A stretch of 57,067 bases of DNA from Nitrosomonas communis (GTDB lineage: Bacteria > Pseudomonadota > Gammaproteobacteria > Burkholderiales > Nitrosomonadaceae): contig NZ_FOUB01000023.1 in assembly GCF_900114745.1 (NCBI RefSeq), positions 1-57,067 on the forward strand, in the 5' to 3' direction. The translations under genes and the position numbers were made by a program. The notes beneath the pieces were generated by a model. That model was given only the letters and a program-made list of their open reading frames with translations. It searched no databases and was not told where the DNA came from. Shown in pieces: positions 39,192 to 48,222 of the stretch (position 1 is its first letter; each line of letters opens with the position of its first letter).

Positions 39192-40748
39192 ATGACAATA
39201 AAACAAGCATTAATCAGCGTTTCAGATAAAACAGGCATTGTTGAACTGGCCAAAAAACTACATCAGTTTGGAATCAATATCATTTCTTCTGGCGGCACTG
39301 CCAAGTTATTACAAGAAGCAGGTATAGCTGTGACAGAAGTGAGTGAGTACACAAATTTTCCTGAAATGCTTGATGGGCGAGTAAAAACGCTTCATCCCAA
39401 AATTCACGCTGGTATCTTGGCTAAAATGGATGTACCCGTGCATAATCAAGCTATACAAAATGCCGGGATATCTCCTATTGAATTAGTTATTGTCAATTTA
39501 TACCCATTTGTTGAGACGATCGCACGGGCTGACTGTACGCTTGAAGATGCCATTGAAAATATTGACATCGGCGGACCTACTTTAATTCGAGCAGCTGCAA
39601 AAAATTATCAGCATGTTACAGTCATTATTGATCCGGAGGATTACCCAATTTTATTGACTGAAATGGAATCAGGCAATGGCACAGTAGCATTAACACGTCG
39701 CTTTCAGTTTGCACAAAAGGCCTTTTCGCATACTGCTCGTTATGATAGCGCTATCAGTAACTACTTAACAGCCATTGATTCAAACCAACAACAATTATTT
39801 CCAAATCACCTCAATCTCAATTTCAATATCATTCAATCGTTGCGCTATGGTGAAAACCCGCACCAGCAAGCTGCTTTCTATCGTGATGCAATAAATCTGC
39901 CTGGAAGCCTGGCAAACTATACACAGTTACAAGGCAAGGAATTATCTTATAACAACATTGCGGATACAGATGCAGCTTGGGAATGTATAAAAACCTTTAA
40001 TCGTCCTGCCTGTGTCATTGTCAAACATGCTAATCCATGTGGTGTTGCTATTGCTGATACCCTTCTCGCCGCTTATAAGCTAGCCTTTGCAACTGATCCA
40101 ACTTCTGCATTTGGAGGTATTATTGCCTTTAACCGCTCGGTCGATGCCGAATTAGCCGAGGCAATTTCGAAGCAGTTTGTAGAAGTCATTATCGCACCTG
40201 AAATTTCACTTGAAGCCAGCAGTATTTTAAATCAGAAGCCTAATATACGTGTGCTAACGGTACCATTGCAGATGCAACCTAACCGCTATGAATTAAAACG
40301 AGTAGGCGGAGGGTTATTGGTGCAGACACCGGATAGTCTTAATATCACAGAAAATCAGTTAAAAGTAGTCTCCGAAGCTCAACCGACACGACAACAAATT
40401 GAAGATTGTTTATTTGCCTGGCGTGTCGCGAAATTTGTCAAATCCAACGCCATCGTATTTTGTGCTCAAGGGCAAACACTTGGTATTGGCGCAGGCCAAA
40501 TGAGTCGAATCGATAGCGCCCGTATCGCTTCAATTAAAGCTAGTCAAGCAGGATTAAGTTTAATGGACTCTGCTGTTGCCTCAGATGCCTTTTTTCCATT
40601 CCGAGATGGGCTAGATGTCGTCGTGCAAGCAGGTGCTAGAGTCGTTATTCAGCCAGGAGGCAGTATTCGAGACGAAGAAGTCATTAAAGCAGCCGATGAA
40701 CATGGTATCGTGATGATCTTTACTGGAGTGCGACATTTTAGGCACTAA
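39192..40748 (+). CDS. purH: Bifunctional AICAR transformylase / IMP cyclohydrolase
   Basis: Final two steps of IMP synthesis. The N-terminal MGS-like IMP cyclohydrolase domain (about 1-190) shows [48 protein letters not shown] and [18 protein letters not shown]. The C-terminal AICARFT domain includes [40 protein letters not shown] and [10 protein letters not shown]. At 518 residues it is full length. Part of the dusB-fis-purH-purD run. Confidence 0.96.
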   Translation: MTIKQALISVSDKTGIVELAKKLHQFGINIISSGGTAKLLQEAGIAVTEVSEYTNFPEMLDGRVKTLHPKIHAGILAKMDVPVHNQAIQNAGISPIELVIVNLYPFVETIARADCTLEDAIENIDIGGPTLIRAAAKNYQHVTVIIDPEDYPILLTEMESGNGTVALTRRFQFAQKAFSHTARYDSAISNYLTAIDSNQQQLFPNHLNLNFNIIQSLRYGENPHQQAAFYRDAINLPGSLANYTQLQGKELSYNNIADTDAAWECIKTFNRPACVIVKHANPCGVAIADTLLAAYKLAFATDPTSAFGGIIAFNRSVDAELAEAISKQFVEVIIAPEISLEASSILNQKPNIRVLTVPLQMQPNRYELKRVGGGLLVQTPDSLNITENQLKVVSEAQPTRQQIEDCLFAWRVAKFVKSNAIVFCAQGQTLGIGAGQMSRIDSARIASIKASQAGLSLMDSAVASDAFFPFRDGLDVVVQAGARVVIQPGGSIRDEEVIKAADEHGIVMIFTGVRHFRH

Positions 40749-40834
40749 AATGGGATTATCCATAAAATTACACCCAAACCTCTCTCTTATCTTTTGCAAT
40801 TTTTAATATTTGTTAGGTTCTTATTTCTTGGCAT

Positions 40835-42124
40835 ATGAAATTACTCGTAATCGGAAGTGGCGGTAGAGAACATGCATTGGCCTGGAAATTGAGTCAATCT
40901 CCACGTGCCAGCAAAGTTTATGTTGCACCAGGTAATGCAGGAACCGCACTCGAACCAGGATTAGAGAATATCCCTTTCACTACAATATCCGATCTGGTGA
41001 TATTTGCTCAGAAAGAAAAAATTGCATTAACCATAGTTGGCCCAGAATCCCCTTTAGCTGATGGTATTGTCGATGTTTTCAACGCTGCAGGTCTTAAGAT
41101 CTTTGGGCCAACTAAAAAGGCTGCACAACTAGAAGCATCAAAGACTTTTGCTAAAGCGTTCATGCAGCGCCATAGTATTCCAACCGCTGCATTTGCAAGT
41201 TTTGATAATCCATCTGAAGCTCATCATTATATTGATCAGAAAGAAGCTCCGATTGTAATTAAAGCAGATGGCCTGGCAGCAGGAAAAGGTGTTGTTATCG
41301 CAATGACACTCACAGAAGCCCATGAAGCAGTTGATACTATGTTGATAGAAAATAAATTGGGTGAGGCAGGCGCTCGAATTCTAATTGAAGATTATCTTGA
41401 AGGGGAAGAAGCTAGCTTCATTGTTATGTCTGATGGTCGAAATGGCTTACCTCTTGCTACTAGTCAGGATCACAAACGTTTGTTAGATAACAATAAAGGA
41501 CCGAATACAGGCGGCATGGGTGCTTATTCACCTGCTCAAATAATATCTCCTACGCTACATGCTAAGATTATGCGTGAAGTTATCACACCAACTATACAAG
41601 GTATGGCACGTGATGGCGAGATCTACACCGGATTTCTTTATGCTGGATTAATGATTACTCCAAGAGGAGAAGTTAAGGTATTGGAATTTAACTGCCGTTT
41701 AGGTGATCCAGAAACGCAACCTATTATGCTGCGATTGAAAAGTGATCTCACCATCTTACTGGAGCACGCAATTAATGGAACATTAGATAAGGTTGAAATT
41801 GAATGGGATCGGCGGGCAGCATTAGGTGTTGTTATGGCTGCCGAAGGGTATCCAAGTGCACCGCAAAAAAATGATGTGATTACTGGTTTAATTGAAATAA
41901 TGACCAATCAAACGTCTACAGATGAATTTCATATATTTCATTCAGGTACTGTGTTTGGTAATCAAGTTAAAAGTGAAATCTTAACAGCTGGAGGACGTGT
42001 ATTGTGCGTAACTGCACTAGGTGAAAATATTAAACTGGCTCATAATCGTGCTTACGACATCGCAAGCAAAATTCATTTTAAAGGATGTCAGATGAGGCAT
42101 GATATCGGCTATAAAGGAATATAA
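40835..42124 (+). CDS. purD: Phosphoribosylamine-glycine ligase
   Basis: ATP-grasp enzyme of purine synthesis. The 429 residues open with MKLLVIGSGGREHALAWKL and include VGPESPLADGIVD, GPTKKAAQLEASKTFAK, PIVIKADGLAAGKGVVIA, EGEEASFIVMSDG, GGMGAYSPA and EFNCRLGDPETQP. Full length. An IS30-type wreck begins only about 32 bp after the stop, so the native purD terminator region may have been displaced. Confidence 0.96.
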   Translation: MKLLVIGSGGREHALAWKLSQSPRASKVYVAPGNAGTALEPGLENIPFTTISDLVIFAQKEKIALTIVGPESPLADGIVDVFNAAGLKIFGPTKKAAQLEASKTFAKAFMQRHSIPTAAFASFDNPSEAHHYIDQKEAPIVIKADGLAAGKGVVIAMTLTEAHEAVDTMLIENKLGEAGARILIEDYLEGEEASFIVMSDGRNGLPLATSQDHKRLLDNNKGPNTGGMGAYSPAQIISPTLHAKIMREVITPTIQGMARDGEIYTGFLYAGLMITPRGEVKVLEFNCRLGDPETQPIMLRLKSDLTILLEHAINGTLDKVEIEWDRRAALGVVMAAEGYPSAPQKNDVITGLIEIMTNQTSTDEFHIFHSGTVFGNQVKSEILTAGGRVLCVTALGENIKLAHNRAYDIASKIHFKGCQMRHDIGYKGI

Positions 42125-42184
42125 AATTACAGCAAGTAAAAGAATCTTCTTATCGTGGATCCAAATTCGAATTGCAACTTCTGA

Positions 42185-43293
42185 AGGCTGATGGGTATAA
42201 CTTACCGACACTCCAAAGAATATCTCATGCGGTATTTTAAATCCAAGTACTTTGCATGGTCGGTGATTGAGACGACCGACTGCCCACTGCACTTGTTCTT
42301 CGGTAACCTCAGTCAATTTCATATTCTTGGGGAAATACTGTCATAGTAGTCCATTGCTGTTCTCATTCAACCCCCGCTCTCATGAATGGTTGGGAAGTGC
42401 AAAGTAGATGTCTGCTTCCAATTCTTGAGTGATGGTTTCATGTCCAGCAAATTCTTTTCCATTGTCGAATTTCACAGTGTGGCATTTGTGCTTGTGAGGA
42501 CGTAGCAAACTATTGATCTTTACGATTACTACCTGCGCAAGTTTAGCTTGCAATTGACCTGCCAGGATATAACGCGATTTCCTCTTTGCCAGTGTAATTC
42601 CATTTCTAAATCAAAACTGACTTTGTCGGCTTCACCTTGCCGTATTATTTATACTGTCTGCGGCTCGCCTTCGTGTTATTTTTGATTTGGAAATGGAATT
42701 ACCAGTACTCCTTGATGGTTCTTGCCGATCACCGTATCGCCTTCCCAATCTCCAATACGAGTTTTCTGCTCGACGAGATCTCGGGTGGTTCATCGATGCT
42801 GACTCGGTTGCGAATAGTGCCACGTCGTTCTTGCCCACTTGCATAGCGTTTGCGTCGCGGTTTCTGGCAGCGCAGACGTCCCCACAAATCACCCCCTGCC
42901 AATTTGTCTGCGTATAGGTACTGATAAAGGGTTTCATGGCTGATTGACAATTCATCTTCTAGTTTAAGTCGAGAGCGGATACCTGTTCAGGACTCACATC
43001 CTGCCGAATCATCCTCTCCACCTTATTCCAGTCTTCCCGGCTAAATCGCCTGGTTTGGGCTTTCTACCTTACACATTTATCTCGTAATTCCTGCGCCTGC
43101 TTTGGACGCGCCAGCCTCGCTGCCTTCTATTGCGCCTGAGTTCTCGTGAGATGGTAGATTTGTTCATGCCTACTTCATTCGCTATCTCTCTTTGCTTAAA
43201 TCCTGCTTTCCGTAATCCATAAATCTGATAGCGTTGCTCACAGGTAAGCTGTTGATAGTCTTTCATCTGCGCTCCTTTTATTTGATCGATCAA
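42185..43293 (-). pseudogene. IS30-family transposase, broken by frameshifts and a MITE
   Basis: The N-terminus (43293 down to about 43070) is good IS30 HTH: QLTCEQRYQIYGLRKAGFKQREIANEVGMNKSTISRELRRNRRQRGW. The frame then shifts (continuation RPKQAQELRDKCV in another frame, with stops). The middle (about 42950-42720) reads LSISHETLYQYLYADK and GDWEGDTVIGKNHQGVLV. The MITE at 42598-42698 interrupts it here, and LAKRKSRYILAGQ continues after. The C-terminus reads FDNGKEFAGHE, then VQWAVGRLNHRPCKVLGFKIPHEIFFG with further shifts. Several independent lesions, so it is dead. Confidence 0.85.
42598..42698 (+). mobile_element. 101-bp MITE, copy 4 (inside IS30 transposase)
   Basis: Same sequence family and orientation as copies 1 and 3. 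It starts TTCCATTTCTAAATC and ends GATTTGGAAATGGAA. Left flank TAA, right flank TTA, so the 3-bp direct repeat is imperfect here; a core TA is shared. It separates NHQGVLV from LAKRKSRY in the IS30 transposase, so it arrived after the IS. Confidence 0.85.
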
Positions 43294-43527
43294 GAAGATC
43301 AGCTGCTATCGCAGCTTGCCTCTTGTTAACGTTATAAAAGTTGCACTTCAAACTTGAATCCGCCAAATATTATTAGTTAGAAATTTCTATTCATTAAGAG
43401 TTATAGGTTTATTCCATTACAAAAAATTCTTACACCTTCCGATCGGCTTCTGAAACATTACTAATCACGTTGTATTTCCTTCTTACTCATCTCTGCTGAT
43501 CGAAAACGGATAAAAAACATAAGCTGG

Positions 43528-44526
43528 TCAATTCTTCTCGGCTATCTGCTGATGGATAATAAAAACTTCTGGTGAATTGGGGTCAACCACTACTCGCACC
43601 CAATTGATATCCCTGTCACCGAACGTTTCTATGCGAGTGACATTTTCTATGCGCTTCCTATCTGTACCACTACTGAATAAAGGTTTGTCTAAGCGAAAGT
43701 GATGCGAATCACCATGCGCGAGAATGACGGGTTTGCCAAATTCTACTGATTCTTGTTCAAAAACGTTAAGAATTTCCTCAAAACCAAGCCGCTTGTCGTT
43801 ACCTTTAGCTAATTCAAATCTTGGGTTTGCCTGAAAAAGTAAGAAGACACCACGGGCATTACTTTTCCTGGCTTCGGTGAAAGTTTGTTTTATCCAAGAA
43901 AGAGCGGCATTGATACGTCGCTTGACTTCATCGTCATCAGCTTGAGTGCGTGCTGAAAAAGGCAGCAACCCATTATTACTGCCAACGATGTGCAATGTAG
44001 CAAACACGACGAGATTCTTCTTCCAGCGTACATTTTCTACAAATTCTGAAAAATCTGGATCCCTCGCCTGGGTAGTGACCGTCATTGTCCTCTGTCCCAG
44101 ACTTACACCGGGCTGCGGGTAAAAAAGTTTTCGTAAATAAGCGAGCCTTTCGAGAGGTTGATACGAACCTGCAGTGAAACGATGGCAATCTGTCCATTCA
44201 TTATCACCCGGCGTCAAGATAAAAGGAAGCTGAAATTGCTGAAAACGTTCCAGGCGATCGCGAAGCAGCTCATCTGAACAAGGTGATAAACCTGTTTTAA
44301 TATCTCCTGCATGAAGTACCCACTCTAGCTTTTGATCAGCATTAATTTCCTTAATCAAATTATCAAATTTGCGAAAATCCACGTTAGCATAGGGCACATC
44401 GCCAATCAGCGCGAATTCGAATGGCTTAACGCCTTCGCTTTCAATTCTTCTAGATTGTGCTGGAGCAGTAGTGAGAAAAAATACTAGAAGAAGCGTGGAA
44501 ATAATAAAAAATCTAAATTGAACCAT
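43528..44526 (-). CDS. Exported calcineurin-like metallophosphoesterase
   Basis: From ATG 44526 the product of about 332 residues has a signal peptide (MVQFRFFIISTLLLVFFLTTAPAQS). The metallophosphoesterase motifs are FALIGDVPYA (Asp of motif I), WVLHAGDIKTG (GD motif), LTPGDNEWTDCH (GDNE motif) and a late AHGDSHHFRLD (GxxHxH-like). Probably a periplasmic phosphoesterase with two metals; the substrate is not evident. An upstream ATG at 44619 is in frame but would give a long non-signal leader. It lies between two IS relics. Confidence 0.85.
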   Translation of the reverse strand: MVQFRFFIISTLLLVFFLTTAPAQSRRIESEGVKPFEFALIGDVPYANVDFRKFDNLIKEINADQKLEWVLHAGDIKTGLSPCSDELLRDRLERFQQFQLPFILTPGDNEWTDCHRFTAGSYQPLERLAYLRKLFYPQPGVSLGQRTMTVTTQARDPDFSEFVENVRWKKNLVVFATLHIVGSNNGLLPFSARTQADDDEVKRRINAALSWIKQTFTEARKSNARGVFLLFQANPRFELAKGNDKRLGFEEILNVFEQESVEFGKPVILAHGDSHHFRLDKPLFSSGTDRKRIENVTRIETFGDRDINWVRVVVDPNSPEVFIIHQQIAEKN

Positions 44527-44643
44527 TCTGCGTATTTTGTTGAATGAAGAACGTTTGTTTGAGTTGCTCAGAAAGATATACCACAAACAATAGATTTTGG
44601 TAGAGATTATAACTGACACTTGTAGCTATACAAACGGGTCTTA

Positions 44644-44743
44644 TTCCATTTCCAAATAAAAATGACGCGAAGGCGAACCGCAGACAGTATAAATAATACG
44701 GCAAGGTGAAGCCGACAAAGTTAGTTTTGATTTAAAAATATAA
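44644..44743 (-). mobile_element. MITE of the 101-bp family, copy 5 (100 bp, degenerate right end)
   Basis: Inverted orientation, flanked by TTA at 44641-44643 and 44744-44746. It has a 1-bp deletion relative to the others, and its right end is altered (AAATATAA in place of AAATGGAA), so it is the most diverged copy. It abuts the IS1595 relic. Confidence 0.8.
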
Positions 44744-45010
44744 TTAGGAAGTTAGGGTGAGTTTAAACGTAAATAATTTGAGAATTTTATGATAGAGATT
44801 ATTACGTCGATGATTAAAATGGAATTTAGTTTTCTCAAGTGGCAAATAAAAGTATGCGCAGGATCGCCATTGAATTTTGCCAACCACATCTGGCAAATCT
44901 CCGAAAGATTCAATACCGTTAATATATCGCTCACCAGTAGCGAATTCTTTGTCACAATGATGCACTCTGAAGTGTTTATCAAAGCCGATATCAACCTTGA
45001 TGAATAAAGC
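44744..45010 (-). pseudogene. IS1595-family transposase, C-terminal remnant
   Basis: One frame reads DIGFDKHFRVHHCDKEFATGERYINGIESF, matching the ISXO2-like DDE segment. The alignment then passes to another frame for AKFNGDPAHTF and back for YLPLEKTKFHFNHRRNNLYHKILKLF. The N-terminal two thirds are missing and there are at least two frameshifts. A dead fragment. Confidence 0.7.
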
Positions 45011-45396
45011 TTGAGTGAGCTTAGGGATTATCACCTAAAGGCTAAAGTAAAGATCTATTGGCTGTGCTCGCCTTTTTTCAGTTTTCTCTCCATAATTGAG
45101 ATGACCTTTCCTCTTGATGGATATTTATCTGAAAAAAAATATCTTTAATCCTTTGTTTTTCTTATACTATTGAATCAAAATTAAGTAATTTTCTGATTAA
45201 TAATCAATATATTTGACAGTCCATTTGGCTTTCGGTACATTGAACTTGAGTAAAAAATCATTTGCTTTTTTTTCTAGGCATTAGCTCAATTATTAAGTTG
45301 AACTTAGGTGCAATTCGCGCAGCAAACCTTTGATCGATGCATTGGCAGTACTTCAATCTCAACAGATAGTATGGTTATCAATAAGGAGATATCACA

Positions 45397-46272
45397 ATGA
45401 ATCAACAAAATGACAAGCCGAAATCACCGTTACCTGAGCAAACTCAAGAAAAGCCCGGGTTGGATTCTAAAATGACCCCACAGCCGCACTATAAAGCGCA
45501 GGCTTACAAGGGTTCCGATAAGCTTAAAGACAAAGTGGCATTGATTACCGGTGGAGATTCTGGAATTGGACGAGCAGTGGCCGTGCTGTTCGCCCGTGAG
45601 GGGGCAGACGTGACCATTGTCTATTTGCCTTCAGAGCAGTCAGATGCGGAAGAAACCAAACTTGCAGTGGAAGCGGAAGGTCGCCAGGCGCTCCTCCTTC
45701 CTGGGGATGTCACATCACGCAGCTTTTGCGAGCAAGCTGTAGAGCAAACCGTCACGCGTTTTGAAAAGTTAGATATTTTAGTCAACAATGCTGCTTATCA
45801 AGAAACGCGACATAGTTTGGCCGAGATCTCCGATGAGGATTGGGATACCACATTCAGAACGAATATTTATGCCTATTTTTATATGGCACGGGCCGCGTTG
45901 GCGCATATGAAAAAAGGGGCGGTGATTATCAATTGTGGTTCGATCACGGGTTTAGAAGGAAGCAAAAATTTGATTGATTATGCTTCGACAAAAGGGGCTA
46001 TCCATGCCTTCACAAAATCACTTGCCCAAAATTTGGCCGAAAGAGGAATCCGTGTTAATTGCGTCGCTCCTGGTCCGATCTGGACACCATTGCAACCTGT
46101 ATCGAAACCCGCCGAAGCCGTGGCCCAGCATGGAGCTGATACGCCCATGAAACGTCCGGGACAACCTGAGGAAGTAGCACCTGCTTTTGTTTTTTTCGCT
46201 TCGGAAGCCGATTCCAGCTACATTAGCGGAGAAATAATGACAATTTTAGGGGGTGAAACGCGGGCTGGCTAG
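45397..46272 (+). CDS. SDR family oxidoreductase, YghA-like
   Basis: NAD(P)-dependent short-chain dehydrogenase of 291 residues. After a polar 45-residue N-terminal extension (PLPEQTQEKPGLDSKMTPQPHYKAQAYKGSDKL, typical of the YghA/general-stress-protein-39 branch) come the cofactor motif TGGDSGIGRAVA, DILVNNAAYQ, NCGSITG and the catalytic YASTKGA. A strong Shine-Dalgarno AAGGAG precedes the ATG. The substrate is unknown; relatives are stress induced. The 360 bp upstream contain no gene I recognise. Confidence 0.92.
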   Translation: MNQQNDKPKSPLPEQTQEKPGLDSKMTPQPHYKAQAYKGSDKLKDKVALITGGDSGIGRAVAVLFAREGADVTIVYLPSEQSDAEETKLAVEAEGRQALLLPGDVTSRSFCEQAVEQTVTRFEKLDILVNNAAYQETRHSLAEISDEDWDTTFRTNIYAYFYMARAALAHMKKGAVIINCGSITGLEGSKNLIDYASTKGAIHAFTKSLAQNLAERGIRVNCVAPGPIWTPLQPVSKPAEAVAQHGADTPMKRPGQPEEVAPAFVFFASEADSSYISGEIMTILGGETRAG

Positions 46273-46401
46273 ATCAACTTTACCTAGAGTGTGCGCCGAT
46301 CCAGGGCACATTCTTTGTAATAGATCATATTGATTATCTATCTAAAGTGATCGCATCGCTTGAGGTAGCTTATTGCTCGCTCTTGATTAGTAGCATGGGC
46401 T

Positions 46402-46466
46402 CTTACACCGTTAATTCTTGAGAAGAATCTATTGGATTTGCTTAATTAAATGATTAACGGTGTAAG
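46402..46466. repeat. 14-bp perfect inverted repeat with 37-bp spacer
   Basis: CTTACACCGTTAAT at 46402-46415 is repeated inverted as ATTAACGGTGTAAG at 46453-46466. It lies in the 330-bp gap between the SDR gene and the first PRC-barrel gene. It could be a long-loop terminator for the convergent transcripts or the ends of a tiny mobile-element relic. Nothing else is recognised in this gap. Confidence 0.5.
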
Positions 46467-46602
46467 TTCCATGAGTTGAGCATATTATAAATATTAACGA
46501 CTTATTAAATAATCTGCTCAGAAGTTCCCTCTTACTGCCGTATTTGCAGATGTGATTAAACCATCGCACATAGGCCAGCGGACCACGCAGATCATTTACC
46601 TA

Positions 46603-47001
46603 CTATTTAATCCCATAGTAAGAATTAATTTTATTCACCCAGGACTCGTCTGCCATGTCTGGCCAACGATCCTTATCGAACCCTGGCGCATCTTTAAGAC
46701 GCTCTTTATCAACATTTAACACAAAACGCTTATTCTCCGGATCGAGCTTTAATGCTTTCCAAGGCACCGCAAAAAGCTTTTCTCCTATGCCGAGAACGCC
46801 GCCAAAGGATAACACTGCATAACTTACAGTACCATTGGTCGTATCTATCATGATTTCTTTAATGTCACCCAGATCCTCACCTGCTTGATTGTAGACATCA
46901 TCTCCAATCAATGTATCGGCACCCATCAACCGAGGTCCAGGTCCATCATTTCTATTTTTGTACATACCATAGGTATCGCGATCTTCATAACTCATGTTCA
47001 T
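46603..47001 (-). CDS. PRC-barrel domain protein, copy 1
   Basis: The 132-residue cytoplasmic protein has a PRC-barrel fold: LMGADTLIGDDVYNQAGEDLGDIKEIMIDTTNGTVSYAVLSFGGVLGIGEKLFAVPWKALKLD, then a C-terminal segment with DRWPDMADESWVNKINSYYG. The family occurs in stress-related and RNA-maturation proteins; this stand-alone type is common in stress clusters. Shine-Dalgarno AGGAG lies upstream of the ATG. Identical to copy 2 except for the last residue. Confidence 0.9.
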   Translation of the reverse strand: MNMSYEDRDTYGMYKNRNDGPGPRLMGADTLIGDDVYNQAGEDLGDIKEIMIDTTNGTVSYAVLSFGGVLGIGEKLFAVPWKALKLDPENKRFVLNVDKERLKDAPGFDKDRWPDMADESWVNKINSYYGIK

Positions 47002-47270
47002 CTCCTATCAAAACGATTTTAGAAAGGGTTCTTGCGATCGCCTTGCAATTGCTAAACTTAACAAGTTAAACATGCACGTCCATCTCGACACGCTGTAAAC
47101 ATAACAATACACACGCAACTGAAAACGGTCTGTACGCTGGCACACTTATGCGCTCAGCATGTTAACGAGATACTAAACAATCTGCTCAGAAGCTCCCTCT
47201 TACTGCCGTACTATTTGCAGATATGGTTAAACTATCGCAAATAGGCCAGCGGAGCACGCAGATCAATTAC

Positions 47271-47672
47271 CTACTGTTTAATCCCATAGTAAGAATTAAT
47301 TTTATTCACCCAGGACTCGTCTGCCATGTCTGGCCAACGATCCTTATCGAACCCTGGCGCATCTTTAAGACGCTCTTTATCAACATTTAACACAAAACGC
47401 TTATTCTCCGGATCGAGCTTTAATGCTTTCCAAGGCACCGCAAAAAGCTTTTCTCCTATGCCGAGAACGCCGCCAAAGGATAACACTGCATAACTTACAG
47501 TACCATTGGTCGTATCTATCATGATTTCTTTAATGTCACCCAGATCCTCACCTGCTTGATTGTAGACATCATCTCCAATCAATGTATCGGCACCCATCAA
47601 CCGAGGTCCAGGTCCATCATTTCTATTTTTGTACATACCATAGGTATCGCGATCTTCATAACTCATGTTCAT
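47271..47672 (-). CDS. PRC-barrel domain protein, copy 2
   Basis: The 133-residue near-duplicate of the product at 46603-47001, identical through YGIK and extended by one Gln because the first stop TAG is CAG here. Leader and Shine-Dalgarno are also duplicated. It is the upstream member of the pair in the direction of transcription, and either copy could be expressed alone. Confidence 0.9.
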   Translation of the reverse strand: MNMSYEDRDTYGMYKNRNDGPGPRLMGADTLIGDDVYNQAGEDLGDIKEIMIDTTNGTVSYAVLSFGGVLGIGEKLFAVPWKALKLDPENKRFVLNVDKERLKDAPGFDKDRWPDMADESWVNKINSYYGIKQ

Positions 47673-47944
47673 CTCCTATCAAAACGATTTTAGAAAAGGT
47701 TCTTGCGATCGCCTTGCAATCGCTAAACTTAACAAGTTAAACATGCACTTCCATCTCGACACGCTGTAAACATAACAATACACACGCAACTGAAAACGGT
47801 CTGTACGCTGGCACACTTATGCGCTCAGCATGTTAACGAGATACTAAACAATCTGCTCAGAAGCTCCCTCTTACTGCCGTATTATTTGCAGATATGGTTA
47901 AACTATCGCAAATAGGCCAGCGGAGCACGCAGATCATTTACTTA

Positions 47945-48000
47945 CTATTTAATCCCATAGTAAGAATTAATTTCATTCACCCAGGACTCGTCTGTCATGT
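47945..48000 (-). pseudogene. PRC-barrel gene, 3' fragment (third repeat unit)
   Basis: The last 18 or so codons match copies 1 and 2 (DESWVN, then INSYYGIK and the TAG stop). Similarity then ends abruptly at about 48000. The 5' part and leader are missing, so it is not expressed as this protein. Unrelated sequence follows up to the asmA leader. Confidence 0.85.
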
Positions 48001-48222
48001 AAGGCTTCAAGACCATGTCTGGCATACATTCCGGTTAGAGGAAAAAAAGAATAATGTGCGCTTCCGAACAGACTGATTTTCTCCGCGATGAGAAACTTAA
48101 AAAGTAAAATTTCACCTTGTTGTTGTCCTTGTTGTATATGAGAGCAGGGAAAGTCGGTTATACACTCCACTCACACCTCCACTAAATGGGTAAATATTAA
48201 GGTTCTCCGGAGTGAGTAATTA

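Larger units (their letters stand above)
42157..43361 (-). mobile_element. Decayed IS30-family insertion sequence
   Basis: Terminal inverted repeats of 24 bp with four mismatches bound the element: GGATCCAAATTCGAATTGCAACTT at 42157-42180 matches the complement of 43338-43361. Without the 101-bp MITE inside, the length is about 1.1 kb, right for IS30. It lies directly after purD. It is immobile by itself, since the transposase is broken. Confidence 0.8.
46500..48000. repeat. 671-bp tandem repeat, two full copies and one truncated
   Basis: Equivalent points recur exactly 671 bp apart: the stop region ATCCCATAG begins at 46610, 47281 and 47952 (offset by the same base). Units 1 and 2 differ by only a handful of substitutions over the gene and its upstream region. 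Unit 3 loses similarity at about 48000, after 50 bp of coding sequence. Each full unit has one PRC-barrel gene plus its leader. Confidence 0.9.

Noticed and set aside
46500..48000. PRC repeats as a phase-variable promoter switch
   Set aside because: The repeats are direct, not inverted, and no recombinase gene is present; simple tandem duplication is enough.
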